Shown here: positions 51,195 to 62,438 of the stretch, piece by piece
How positions within the stretch are numbered: position 1 is the stretch's first letter
How the letters are laid out: every line of letters starts with the position of its first letter
Assembly (NCBI RefSeq): GCF_000365145.1
Contig: NW_008481809.1
Coordinates: forward strand, 1,725,630 to 1,789,629
From: Cyphellophora europaea CBS 101466
Lineage: Eukaryota > Ascomycota > Eurotiomycetes > Chaetothyriales > Cyphellophoraceae
Length of the DNA stretch: 64,000 bases
Reading direction: 5' to 3'
Program-made: the position numbers and the translations under genes
The notes under the pieces: model-generated
The model's input: the letters and a program-made list of their open reading frames with translations, nothing else
Told to the model about the DNA's origin: nothing
The model's database searches: none

Positions 51195-54100
51195 GGCTGA
51201 TGACAGCCCGGTCACAGGATAGAGTTTGCTTGTAGGAACTTGGTAGGCTCTAATGAATTTGCTGTGGAGGATGTCACATATTTCCAACGCTTTCGACCGT
51301 AGGCGGGAGCATAGGTTAGTTGGGTATACGGGGGAGGGGGATCAGGCGTGGGGTGTTTTGGAGAACCCTAGATCCGGCCGAATCCTGCCTCGGTCTACTA
51401 ATGTAGTGAAATCCATACTGAGTAGTCTGGTATTTCATCTGCGATAAGACATGGGAATTGTAGGATCCTCCGATGAGCTCAGCTGATTTGGAAGAAGGCT
51501 GTGACTCAGTCGTCTAGGCTCACGTTGTTTGATATGTCCCGATGCACGTTTATGACGACGGTCCGCTGCTCAAGAGCTCTCATGGGTCCCATCTGGCGGA
51601 TTTAGTACATCTTAGGCCTCTGTGAGACTGTTCGAACATGACTAAGGCCTGGGTTTGGCGGTAGTTGCCTGATCGAAGGGATGTGGAAAGCAGCAATTAC
51701 GGTGGAGCAGATATCCTGCACATGCAGATGCCCTGCGCCGCCGTAGCAGTACAACCTCAATTCATGTTCGACCTTTCTGAGCTTCACTGCGTCCTGGGTT
51801 TCTCTCCCAAAGTAAGCTTACTGTGCAGAATGTACGCCTCTTCCCAACCCAAGCGGCCTCAGGTTACAGAACCAAGAAATCGTAGCCCGAGCCGGCGACT
51901 GCAAACCAGCATGGGCTCTCGTGTTCACGTGCAATCTTCTTCGACGCAGTCTACTTCGACACAATCTGATAGCAGCCGCAGTCATGCAATGTCGCAGTCA
52001 TCTGCCGCGGATGTGAACTCGAAAAGTGTTGAGCGGAGCTAGCACAATTATTCTAGCCCACCCAGCTGCCCAGGTTTATAGCCTAATCTTAAGTTAGGAT
52101 ATTAGTACCACTCCAGCCCGGGGCCGGGTACAACAAGCTACCAGGTAGCCTTTCTCCGATATTCAGAACAACGCTTCGCCATTCTGAAGGCGCCACGGAA
52201 CGTAGCACGATGCTTCCGTCTACGATGATCCGGTACGGTTTTCACAGCTGCTGCACGAGCCTTGTACGACATTGGATCACTCTCACCGGCTGCCTGCTAT
52301 GTATCACGAGACTATGCTTCAGCTCGGCGTCACTTCCGGTCCTTAAATGTATTTTCCGTGGTACGGTGTGTTCAATGCATCGCGAGCGAAGCCCGCCTCG
52401 TACATGGTGGGATTGGCTACCGAAATGAGCTAGTTGGTTAGGGAGTGTCCCACAGATCATCCGTGGCTCCCTCAGCGGATTCTGGTTGGGAGCGGAACAT
52501 ATCGATTACCCGTCCGCAAATGTTACACATACTCAATCATCGCCCTTGTTGACTCTGCAATGGTTGTATGGTGTTCAAGCAAGCGGACGAGCTGGACCAC
52601 GAAGTCGATCACAAATCCCGCCACAAGCGGAAGGCAGTGCACATATCCCAGCTGACCCAAAACGTACAAGACAACCAGATGGTCCCTCCACCATTGCCGG
52701 TGGTATATCATCATGGCCTGATCCGTCTTTCAATCATGTATGGAACTCTGCTCATTCCTCCCTAAAGACGGCTTTCAAGGTGTTCTATCATTTTGGCATA
52801 AAGCCGCGCCATCTTGGGAGTAACATGTTCAATCTGTCACTCCCACTTGATAGTATTGAGATATATGGCATTGTCAAGCTAGCTGACGGCGAGCACGCTG
52901 GTCTTTTCAGACGCGACTACCCTAGCCGTCGGAGCAATTTAGCCGAGGCTGAATGGTGCGCGGATGTGCTTCGTTTCCTTGGTGAAAGATTCGACAGCGA
53001 AGTTCAAATGCGTCAACGAGACGCCGTGGCTGACGGGGGCACCATCACACAGCACGAGGCTGTTTAGGTCATCAACGCAGCCCAGATGCTTGGCATCGTC
53101 CTTGAAACTGCCAGAGGCCCCTTTACAGCTCCTCCAACCTCTTCAACCTAGAGAAGAACAACATAAAGCTGCTAGTGTCTCTGAATGCCAGTAATTCCTG
53201 GTCGCTGTTCAGCAAAAGCTTGGTAGAGCACCCTGACAATACACCCAGGTCACAGTGATAGCCCTCACTATGATACCTACAGCTGCACACTGGAGATGGA
53301 GAATAAACACAGTCGAGGGTTCGAGAGTAGACACACCGGGGATAGTGGAAACGGAAGCGATAATGCAGGTGAAGAGGAGAGCGGCTCCGACACTGACGAA
53401 ACAGACAGCGACGCTCCAAATAACGACGATACAGACGACAACGACACGATTAATGGCTATCGTATGGATTCATTTAAACTTGGCTCCAACGTACGCCTGC
53501 TGGCTACAGGGAATATTGCGCAGCTGTGCGGACCACTTACGACACACACTTGGTTGAGCGCCTGCGAGCGAAATCTAACGTCGATGAGTGTATTGTGTTC
53601 TTCGACTTGTGCGCTGCATTGAAGCGTAACTTGCATCCAACCCCTGTACGACCTAGGGCAAAATCTTTACTGGCCGGATGGCGATAGGGTCATCAATCAG
53701 GCTGCTCGAGGCCGGAGCACTCGGTAGATGTACAGTTGTTATGCCGCTAAAATTACAGAATGTTCGAGGCTTCCCAAGCACCGTTCATGTTGGGTCCCCT
53801 GCGCGGTCAATCAGGTGCGTCTGCACCTTTGATTGAGTCGAATGAGCGTCCACAGCACCCCAGACCCATAAGGCCTGGCCTTCTTCGCTTACAGACATTA
53901 CCTACACCGATGTCCCAAACAGCGGCCAGGACCGGGCGTTGGTTCGCATTTCGCCCTACATTGAACTTGGCCCCTTTCGGCGCTAGTTCCGTTGCCTGAA
54001 TGTACTAGTGTCTTGACTTCTCAGCTCAGGCGGAAGATGATCGACAGCGGAAGTCCCCCTAGGTGATGCAAAAAAGAATCGTCTGGCCGGGCCTTAGATG

Positions 54101-54222
54101 CATCATATATTCCCATGCTCACATGGTAATGGTGTGAGTCCAGAGCAGGGACTCCTCTCCTGTTAGATGATTTTCATCCCTGAGACGGATTATCCACCTG
54201 TATAGACCAAACACAGCACAAT
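51195..54222. other. Gene-poor 3-kb stretch before the HET gene
   Basis: No gene called. The longest candidate frame (52486-53067, plus) reads protein-like only in its second half (S-L-P-L-D-S-I-E-I-Y-G-I-V-K-L and A-D-V-L-R-F-L-G-E-R-F), without an ATG-supported start or known motif. An overlapping minus-strand frame near 52523-52714 could be a membrane segment. Possibly decayed coding sequence. Confidence 0.4.
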
Positions 54223-56301
54223 ATGGACGAAATTTACAGGTGTAAGCCTGTTCAAAACGCCCAGGAGGAGTTGCGGCTCATTACCATCGATGCCAGCTCG
54301 ACTGTTGATCAAATTAGCTGCAGCTTAGACACGTTCTCACTACAGGAGGTGACGCCTGCCTACCACAAATTCGTCGAAGAACGATCCTCTTTAGCGCGCA
54401 GCACTTCGGCCGTGCTGGCAGAATGGCTCGGCACTGGGCATTTCGATTATTTCCCAGACTCTACACGCCATCGTTTCCTGTGGGGCGACTACTGTGCTCT
54501 AAGCTACGTATGGGGTGATCCCACTGATACCACAATCATCCTTGTGAATGGGGTCAAGACGCAGATAACCAAGAATCTAGCTGAAGCACTGCACAAGCTT
54601 CGCGAAGGCGGACAGTTTTCAGGTCGTTTCCGGCTCTGGGTGGATGCAGTGTGCATAAACCAGCTCGACAATGAGGAGCGAAGTGCCCAAGTTGCAATCA
54701 TGAGACTATTTTACTCGCAAGCCTGGTCTGTCATAGGGTTCTTGGGACCACAAGAGGACAATAGCGACAAAGCTCTGGATCTCATCTCCAGCCTTGCCGA
54801 GAACTTTGACTCGAACGAGAAGTGCGAGGAGCTGCGGGAAAACATGATGCAACACAAGTTTTCGCACACGCCGGGAGCATGGCTTGCACTGAAACGTCTG
54901 ACGTTCCGTCCGTACTGGGAGCGGCTGTGGGTAATGCAAGAGCTCGCGTTGGGTGGTACCAGGACCTTGTTGATCTGTGGCTCGAAGCGCATCAGCTGGC
55001 AGACGTTTTGTCGGGCTATGGGTGTTATCCAATTCTACCTCTGGGTTCCTCGACACAGGGCCATTGAACAAGACCGTCTGGCTGAGCCTGACTCGAGGAA
55101 TGAAGGCGACTGGCACAACACCCATACCCTGGACCATATCTGGAAAGACCTATGGCAGTTGACGATGGTCCAGGAGTCCCGATCCACGTCTGCAAGCTGG
55201 AACCGTCTCATGGAGATGGCCAACTCGTGTGACTGCTCAGATCCTCGAGACAAAGTCTACGGCTTGCTCGGCATCATGGACCCAGTGCTTTCCAAGTCCA
55301 TAATCCCAGACTACAGGAGCAATCCGACCGAAGTATTCATCAAAGCCGCAGACGCCTACATCTCGACGTACAAAGACCTTGAACTGCTCCGGGACGCGAA
55401 CCTCTGGGGCAGCCAGGAAACTCCATCCTGGGTCCCCGACTGGACCTGGCGCGGACGAAGCCGCGACAGCCGACCCGACGATTTCTTCCAGCCCGACTTC
55501 AACCAGCGCGAAAACGGCGATGGGTCGATGGAACGGCGTTCCTATCGCGCCGATCTCGGCCTCGCATTCGCCTTACCTCCACGGATTGGTGGCCGCTCTC
55601 TGTTGTGTCAAGCCGTGATATTGGACACTGTCGATGGTCTGGGAGACAACCCCGAAGCTGCGAACCCCAACAGGATTCAATCACAAGGCCTAGCTAGCGC
55701 CTACGGCGACTTTGACGCGCATTCCCAACAGCTTGCGATCGCGCTTTACGCTGGCCGAAGACGAAGAGAGGGGGATTCCACCGCGCTCCTGAATTTCCCA
55801 CTCACGCAGGAAAGCGCGGAGAAGCAGTTCCGAAAACTCGGGTGGAAGCGTTTCATTTACGACTTGGACTTTTACTACAGCAGATGGACCAATTGGTTCT
55901 CCAGCAATGCTTTTTTTCGTGTCGCTGGACGGGATCTACGAGCGTATTTTTCTGATAGGATTCCAGAGGGCGCAGATGTGAGTGATTACTGGTCGGCGTA
56001 TCAGGGATGGGTGAGAACGGCTCTAGCTGGGCCGCGGCGGTTAGTCACGACAACTGCCGGTCGTATCGGGTGGGTGGAGTGCGCGAAAGCTGTGAGCTTG
56101 GATGTGGAACTCGAAGTGCGCAGGGAAGACGTATTTGCGGTGTTCCCAGGATGCTCGATGCCGATATTGATTCGGCCGGTGAACGGAGGAGATGGTTTTC
56201 AGGTCGTCGGTGAGGCTTATTTGCAGGGGGTCATGGAGGGTGAAGTGCGAGAATTGGTTCGCTCAGAACGGTATAAGTTGCAGTGGATAAGGCTGTGTTG
56301 A
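54223..56301 (+). CDS. HET-domain (heterokaryon incompatibility) protein
   Basis: 692 aa, one exon, clear ATG. The HET domain lies at about residues 88-240: Y-C-A-L-S-Y-V-W-G-D-P, the block I-T-K-N-L-A-E-A-L-H-K-L-R, then L-W-V-D-A-V-C-I-N-Q-L-D-N-E-E-R-S-A-Q-V. Later conserved blocks include W-E-R-L-W-V-M-Q-E-L-A-L-G, D-P-R-D-K-V-Y-G-L-L-G-I-M and P-S-W-V-P-D-W-T-W. HET proteins control self/non-self recognition and programmed cell death on hyphal fusion; the HET fold is related to TIR domains. The C-terminal part is the usual poorly conserved region, without ankyrin, WD or NACHT repeats. It is followed 0.86 kb later, on the same strand, by a 1250-residue protein. Confidence 0.95.
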   Translation: MDEIYRCKPVQNAQEELRLITIDASSTVDQISCSLDTFSLQEVTPAYHKFVEERSSLARSTSAVLAEWLGTGHFDYFPDSTRHRFLWGDYCALSYVWGDPTDTTIILVNGVKTQITKNLAEALHKLREGGQFSGRFRLWVDAVCINQLDNEERSAQVAIMRLFYSQAWSVIGFLGPQEDNSDKALDLISSLAENFDSNEKCEELRENMMQHKFSHTPGAWLALKRLTFRPYWERLWVMQELALGGTRTLLICGSKRISWQTFCRAMGVIQFYLWVPRHRAIEQDRLAEPDSRNEGDWHNTHTLDHIWKDLWQLTMVQESRSTSASWNRLMEMANSCDCSDPRDKVYGLLGIMDPVLSKSIIPDYRSNPTEVFIKAADAYISTYKDLELLRDANLWGSQETPSWVPDWTWRGRSRDSRPDDFFQPDFNQRENGDGSMERRSYRADLGLAFALPPRIGGRSLLCQAVILDTVDGLGDNPEAANPNRIQSQGLASAYGDFDAHSQQLAIALYAGRRRREGDSTALLNFPLTQESAEKQFRKLGWKRFIYDLDFYYSRWTNWFSSNAFFRVAGRDLRAYFSDRIPEGADVSDYWSAYQGWVRTALAGPRRLVTTTAGRIGWVECAKAVSLDVELEVRREDVFAVFPGCSMPILIRPVNGGDGFQVVGEAYLQGVMEGEVRELVRSERYKLQWIRLC

Positions 56302-57163
56302 AACTTCAAACAGGTAGATATATGAAAGTTACGGACCAATGCCGAGAGTGGTCACTGAATACTGATCATGAGAAAGCAGCCGAGAGACAAGAGAGTGCTG
56401 CTGAGACAGAGTCGGCGTCGGCTATACTCACGAACTCCTACTACCTAGATCTCTCCCCAATGCGACAGTGGCCGGGCATCGGTTCGCATTGTGGGCCTGG
56501 CAGAAGCCTAAGCCGTTTGGGGTTAAGACAGTTGCCTAAATCTGCCTGCCTTTGCAGCGGGGTTGGGCAGTATCCCTCTTGACTGGATTCGCTGTAATCA
56601 TGGAGCTGGCTCGACTGGAGCAGTCTCGGCCTCGTCCAGCTCGCTTCGCTTCGAAGCTGCAGGCTCAGTCACGCTTGTCTACCAGCTAGGATTCGCGCCC
56701 AATGCCCCTTCGTGCAGTCGTGGGAAAGTAGCCTGCATTAATGCTGCCAGAAAGATGGGTGCTTACTACCTGCACACATCCTCTGACAGATTGCTCACGG
56801 AGGGTGAAGTCCTCGTCGTCCGGCAAGCGACCTTGATTGGACTCGCTTACACTTCAGCTTTCCTTCTTCGTTTCTCCTCAACCTAGAAGGGATGTTTACC
56901 CCGCTTTAGAATCAGCAATGCCAGCCTGATAATACTGTTGCAGCTCACCATTCTCGGAGGCACATTCGACGGAATTGTGTCTGTTCTTGCCACAGGGAGA
57001 CTCGATCCGCTCCCAATCTAGTGAGCAGGCGTTCTGCCGCCCACTGAGGCATGAGCTCTAGCCCATACCTTCAAGCTCTCGGACATCCGATAAGCGGCCC
57101 CTTCTGCTACTTTATTCCTGGCTTTTCTACGTCTATACAGTCATCCAGACCGATCTAACCATA
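56302..57163. other. Intergenic region between the HET gene and the large gene
   Basis: About 860 bp. A 107-codon frame at 56563-56886 lacks an ATG start and family features. An upstream exon of the next gene could hide here. Confidence 0.4.
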
Positions 57164-60100
57164 ATGATACTTCTTGCGTTGAAAAATAGATCTAGCGACA
57201 TCAGGGCCATTCTCCACTCGTTCGATGGGCATACTGAGGAAGATAGAGCTGCATGGAAAGTTCAAGATCAGCTAGCAACGCTCGAGCAGAGCCTACGAAG
57301 GCTTCATGAATCTCTGGAGCAGAGAAAGGGCCTGGTCACGACACCCAACCTCGATGACCTCGAATTGCTTGAGCACAGTTTGGCGTATACTTTGCAGGAT
57401 ATCTGGGCAATCATGGGCAGAATTCCCATGAACCCTACCGGATCTCAGTACAAGACTGCATGGAAAGAAATCTGTCGCCACTGCTACACAAAAGAACATG
57501 GACCTCTGGAATTGCAGCTGGAGACTTCCTGTAAGTTTGCAGACGAAGTTATCAAACAATTACTCGGGTAAGCTCTCCACCTTCTCAGTTCAGATACGTC
57601 TTATGACGTGCACCGGGAGAGTTCGTTCACTTGCAGACACGTGGCTGGTGCTTCAGTTGCGCTCGCTTGAAGTTGTTGCTGACAGCTACCAGTGCTATAG
57701 TCGACACTGCCGCGTTCGCCGCAGACCGTCTGTATATGATTTCCTTGCGCAAGTCCCAGCTTCAGAACCGTCGATTGATTACAGCAGCCGAAGCCATAGA
57801 CGAACTGACGGCCTCGCATAAGCCTGAGGTCCAAAAGACCCTCCAAGACAGTCGAAGCAGACAACGCAGTCCCACTGAAGAACAACACGGTATGTATGAG
57901 TGTGCGTGCAGATCAAGGCTGATGGACTAAAGCCGAGAAGCCACCAAGGCAAGCCCTTGGACCAAGGCTGACCACCAGCAAGAGCAGATCGGTTGCGGTA
58001 CCGAGTACTGACAAGAAAAGGCGGTTTTCGTCCAGATCCAGTGGGATTGCCAAAGGGGATCTCAGCGAGATTGGAGGTTTCATTGGAGATTCTGCTTATT
58101 ACTCCATGTTAGAAGCTGGGTTAGACTTATCAACTTCGACCTCTGCACAACCGGCGAATTTATTCGCGCAACAAAGGCAGTACCTAGTGGACGCTTTTGT
58201 TCGTCAATTGATCAGGGATGTCTCTGCACGGGGAAGCATTGACGAAAGTTTCGTTGTGCCAGAAGATCGCTTATTCCAAGTCCTGACAAGGTTTGCTGAA
58301 CTTCTGAATCGACTTGTACGCACGAAGAAAGAACGAGATGCAACGGATTACATTCTGCTGGAACGGCAGTAAGTTACTGCTTGCAATTACTTGAACGTCG
58401 CATTGCACTTTGTGTTCTTCTGTACGACGACTGATCACAAACTGATAATTTGATTAAGTCGCATCGCAGAGAGAATAAACTCAAGCCACCTCAGCGTGTC
58501 AATACCGCAAGATATCAGTCATAGCTATGCCCGCGAAGATGGAATCAAGCACAGTGAAGCCGTCTATGGACAGACGACGTCCGACGCATCACATGTCCTG
58601 CAATCACCTGAGCACACCGAGGTACCACTAATGTATCAGGAAGTTCGCTCGTTCCTTTACGACAGCCATGCCTATCAGTGGGTACTTGATGCCCTTGAAG
58701 CATCGATGAAGATGGCAGAAAGGAGAGGCACATTTCTGGAGAAGATCATTCGAGACATTGATACCGCCATGTCCGACTTGACGGTACCGAAGTCTGCCCG
58801 AACCTGTACCTATGAGACCAACATCAATGTGGACGCAAATATTGTACAATTCCTCAAAGAACAGAACTATGGCGTGCCCATGGAAGAAGCTGTCGGAAAA
58901 GTGATCACAATCACAGGCTCTTCGACAAGTGCTCAGGCTCTGAGCTGCAATGACTACATAGCCCAAACTTGGCCAAAGTCTGGCGTTGAGACGCTACAGG
59001 TTTTGCAAAACGCGCTCTCTTCGTCTGATCTGACATACAAAGGTAAGTATTCCCCTGTAGCTCGCTGATCACCATTTAACGTTGTAGGCCATCACAGCAG
59101 TCTTACGTTTTTGGAGGTTGACCTGAGCCATGGCGGAGTAGTTTTGCGAGCAAACGGAAGTCAAGGTGTGCTTACGGAGCTATGCGAGCAGCTGTGTTGG
59201 CTTGGTGCGGCATTCCAAATCTTGCCTGTGTCTGGTGGTTTATGCTGTGTGAAGCCCGAAATCATTGTTCGAGTGCCGACCAAACGTATCAAATCGACGG
59301 ACTCGATACATGTCGTACAGATTAGTCTCACCTACCAACACAATCTCATGTCCAACAGGAATCACAATCCCGCGGTGACCTGCTGGCATGCGATGTTTGG
59401 CAATGGCATGATCATCGAGGAATTTCCTATCAAGCCTCGTATGAGGGATCAAGAGGTTCTGGAACTGTCATTCGAGTTGATGACTGAACTGGCGCAAGTA
59501 CAATTTGTCACCAGCTACGACGCGACATTGGTACTGAAAGGAAATTGCACGTTACTCGTGCCTACAAGCCAAGATTCGGGCTCTATTACGTGGCATTTCC
59601 TGATGGACCCAAACGGAAAGCGGATTTCTTACAATCGTGCTCGTGCGCACTGTGGGAGTCTTCAAAACGACCAACCCATTGCCATCAGCAGACTGGAAGA
59701 CAAAGAAACTCGTCACTTTGTGGGCTGGACATCAGTCGTCAACAGATTTGCCGGTAGGTGGCACCAAGCAGATTTCTACTATTTCTGATCATGGCTGATA
59801 ACGCTCTAGGCACAAAAGATATGAACTATGCTGATATCGGCTGGGCTGGGTCAAAAAAGTGCTCTGCGGGACTAGCAGTGGAACAGAAACTCACCATCTC
59901 TCTCAGCAAACTTATCGGATTCAGTGGAAGTGTACTCAGAGGCAGCAAAGACAAGCCAGAGCACCTGAAACGATCTGCTTATCGGGTGCAGGTCGAGAAC
60001 GCCCGCAGAATCTACGTCGTTCTCTACGACGTGGCAGTCCAAAAAGCGTGGTTGACAGATGGAGCAAGCGCCCTGCTTCATCTTGTCCGAGCACAAACCG

Positions 60101-61239
60101 TCAAAGAACCGTATGGAGGCCACGGGTCGCTCTTCAACGATCCAAAGTTTAACGACTCGACATTTAATTATCCAGGAGCTTTCGGCGGCCCCGATGCCGC
60201 CGCAGAGGCACTTCGAGACGAGGCTAACCAGAGACACATCGTTCTGAGGGAGTTTGATTCGTATGTCAAAGACGACATCACAATCGAAGATCCTTCGATA
60301 CAATCTCATTCTCGCCAAACGACCATTCCACGCTCTGACAGATCCGAGGAGTCACACAACACTTCAACACGCGATAGAACGAAAGCAAGCTACAAAATAA
60401 CCAGCTTCAAAGACCTGGTCTCCGAAGCTTGGAGTACGTTGGAGCAGATGTACGACCGTCAACTCGACATCTCGACGACTCATACAACCAAGCACTTGGA
60501 CAACCCTTTCCGCACAGTGCTGGAAGGTTATGAGTTCATGGGCATCGTGTCTGCCAGGCCAACATTGAGCCGCCGAGTTGTCAAGCTCTCATCCAACGGC
60601 GATGCTTGGCTACCACTAATATCCACCGTCAATGCCATCACCCTACTTGGCCGCAACTTTGGCGACATATACAAGCCGGCCCAGCTCTCGAACGCGCAGA
60701 TTTGTCAATCCTGGAGGGCCCTTCCCCGAGGTCACGACTTTCTCGCGGTTCCGATCTCGGTGCTAAAAGACATACGACGACACAGTTGGGAGGAAGGGGA
60801 GATCGACCCGAAATCTCAGGAGATAGTGGAGGGATTCACCTTCTCGCCGTGTCGACATGCTTTCCGCGTCTGTTCTTCCGGCTGCCATCACGACTTCAAT
60901 CGAGTCCACTGTCTTCAGCCCACGAAAGGCCTCCTCAAATCTCTCGGGACAATAGACGCCGCCAGGGGCAGCATGCCAATCAACAATCCTTTCGCCGAGA
61001 GTGACGGCGCAGTGATCTTCGGCAAGAGCAGCAGTCTCAACCCCGGCAACATCATCGAAAACCTGCCGGAACCATCAGTATCCTCCGTTGACAGTTTCTC
61101 TGACAGTGGTCTGGGTCGGAGTCTGTCGGCCTCTACTGGAGATGTTGAAGGACATGCGGAATCCCAGGCGGCAGCTGCCGAGACGCAAGACGGGGATGCC
61201 GTTGCCACACAGACCTTGACTGTGCGTGCCGGCCGTTGA
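57164..61239 (+). CDS. Large conserved fungal protein of unknown function, 6 exons
   Basis: Exons 57164-57567, 57657-57889, 57933-58368, 58459-59042, 59088-59753 and 59810-61239 join in frame to 1250 aa. The N-terminal 210 residues are helical (D-Q-L-A-T-L-E-Q-S-L-R-R-L-H-E-S-L and S-A-I-V-D-T-A-A-F-A-A-D-R-L), like N-terminal regions of fungal STAND/ankyrin-type proteins, though the usual hydrophobic start is missing. A Ser/Arg-rich hinge follows. The ordered core, about residues 550-930, has W-H-A-M-F-G-N-G-M-I-I-E-E-F-P-I, L-K-G-N-C-T-L-L-V-P-T-S-Q-D and I-T-W-H-F-L-M-D. I associate these blocks with a widespread fungal family of unknown role. The C-terminus has a Cys/His patch (C-R-H-A-F-R-V-C-S-S-G-C-H-H-D) and a disordered tail. 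The neighbouring HET gene hints at allorecognition; that is inference. Confidence 0.8.
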
Positions 61240-61673
61240 CGTTCCATTAACGTATCATCATAGCGCAGAGATTTCGAAGCCCATGAAATAGCAGCATCAC
61301 AGGTGAGAAAAGTTGAGATACAAGAAGACACCAGTTGTCGAGACTCAATTGTATCGAGCACCTGCTGACTCTGTGAGAGAAGACGGAGTGTAATAACAAG
61401 ATACAAGGACGAAAACGAGATGTGGTTTGATGGATTTTTGATATTCATATTAAGTGCCCGCGAACTGATAAGCCACGTGAGCAAGGCAACCGATTCCACA
61501 CACATACTGTGAGTCCTCGTTGCCATATCTCATAACGTCATAACCCGAAAACTCCTCCAACAATCCATTGGCTAGCGGACGTGCTATGCGAGCACCCTCT
61601 ATAGTACATGTGATTGACAGTCTCTAGCGACGTCAGGGTATCATTGTGAACAATGGTGATGTAGCATGGCGCT
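61240..61673. other. Convergent intergenic region
   Basis: About 430 bp between the stop codons of the large gene and the MARVEL-type gene. No feature recognised. Confidence 0.45.
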
Positions 61674-62438
61674 TTAGTAGTTGGTGGCCTGTCCGTAGTG
61701 GTGGCCGCCATAACCAGGCTGGCCGTACTTGGGCTCTGCCGCAGCGGGCGCGTATCCGTTGTTCATGGTGGAGCCGGTCATACCAGTCTCATGCGACACG
61801 CGGCCCGGGACAGCAGAGTGGGCGGTGGCCAGCTCGGCGTCGCGGGTGCCCTTTCCGCCGCGGTTCTTGCGCTGCCAGAACTTGCCGCGGGAGCCGGAGG
61901 TGTAATTGTTCTTGGGGGAAGGGCCGAAACGCTTCTCCTTCTTGTGGTGGCGCACCAGCATGACCTGCCAGGCAGCGGTGATGAGGAAGAGAAAGATATT
62001 AACAATGGCAACGGCGAAGACGGCGGTGTTGAGGCTGCACACGTAGCCATAGCTGCCGGCGCCGGGAGCTTCCTCGCTTGCGGGAGCAGTGCCGAGGGGG
62101 GTATTGACGATGCCGCGGCACTTGTTGGCACCGTGGCGGGCATAGTAGGCGATGGCGGCGAAGCAGCCGGCGAAGGCGATATCGAGGAGGACGGCGAGGA
62201 AGCCGAAGAAGATGTTGCCTCCGAGGCACAGGGTGAAGAGAATGCCAAAGATGGTGTAGAGGACACCAGCACCTGACATGCCCTCAACTGCCTTCTCCCA
62301 AGTGGGAATGGTAGCGTCGTGCTTGGCTAGAACGGCTAGGAAGTACGAGTAGATGCCGAGCACGATGGCGGCGCAACCAAATTGGAGAATGCGCAAGCCA
62401 ATGGCGCCGAAGCGCAGGAGGGCACCGCCGAGAGCCAT
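61674..62438 (-). CDS. MARVEL-domain membrane protein
   Basis: 254 aa from the ATG at 62438; the frame is open to 62750 but that part is 5' UTR-like. Four membrane segments fit a MARVEL-type fold: residues about 10-35 (L-R-I-L-Q-F-G-C-A-A-I-V-L-G-I-Y-S), 55-78 (G-V-L-Y-T-I-F-G-I-L-F-T-L-C-L), 80-103 (F-F-G-F-L-A-V-L-L-D-I-A-F-A-G-C-F-A-A-I) and 138-160 (F-A-V-A-I-V-N-I-F-L-F-L-I-T-A-A-W). An extracellular loop holds two Cys. The cytosolic tail is basic, then Gly/Tyr-rich, ending Y-G-Q-A-T-N-Y. Relatives act in membrane organisation and trafficking (the Nce102/eisosome theme in yeast); the exact role here is unknown. One exon. Confidence 0.87.
   Translation of the reverse strand: MALGGALLRFGAIGLRILQFGCAAIVLGIYSYFLAVLAKHDATIPTWEKAVEGMSGAGVLYTIFGILFTLCLGGNIFFGFLAVLLDIAFAGCFAAIAYYARHGANKCRGIVNTPLGTAPASEEAPGAGSYGYVCSLNTAVFAVAIVNIFLFLITAAWQVMLVRHHKKEKRFGPSPKNNYTSGSRGKFWQRKNRGGKGTRDAELATAHSAVPGRVSHETGMTGSTMNNGYAPAAAEPKYGQPGYGGHHYGQATNY

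Noticed and set aside
52486..53067. 193-codon plus-strand frame before the HET gene
   Set aside because: Not started by a convincing ATG and has no recognisable motif; kept only as possible decayed coding sequence.
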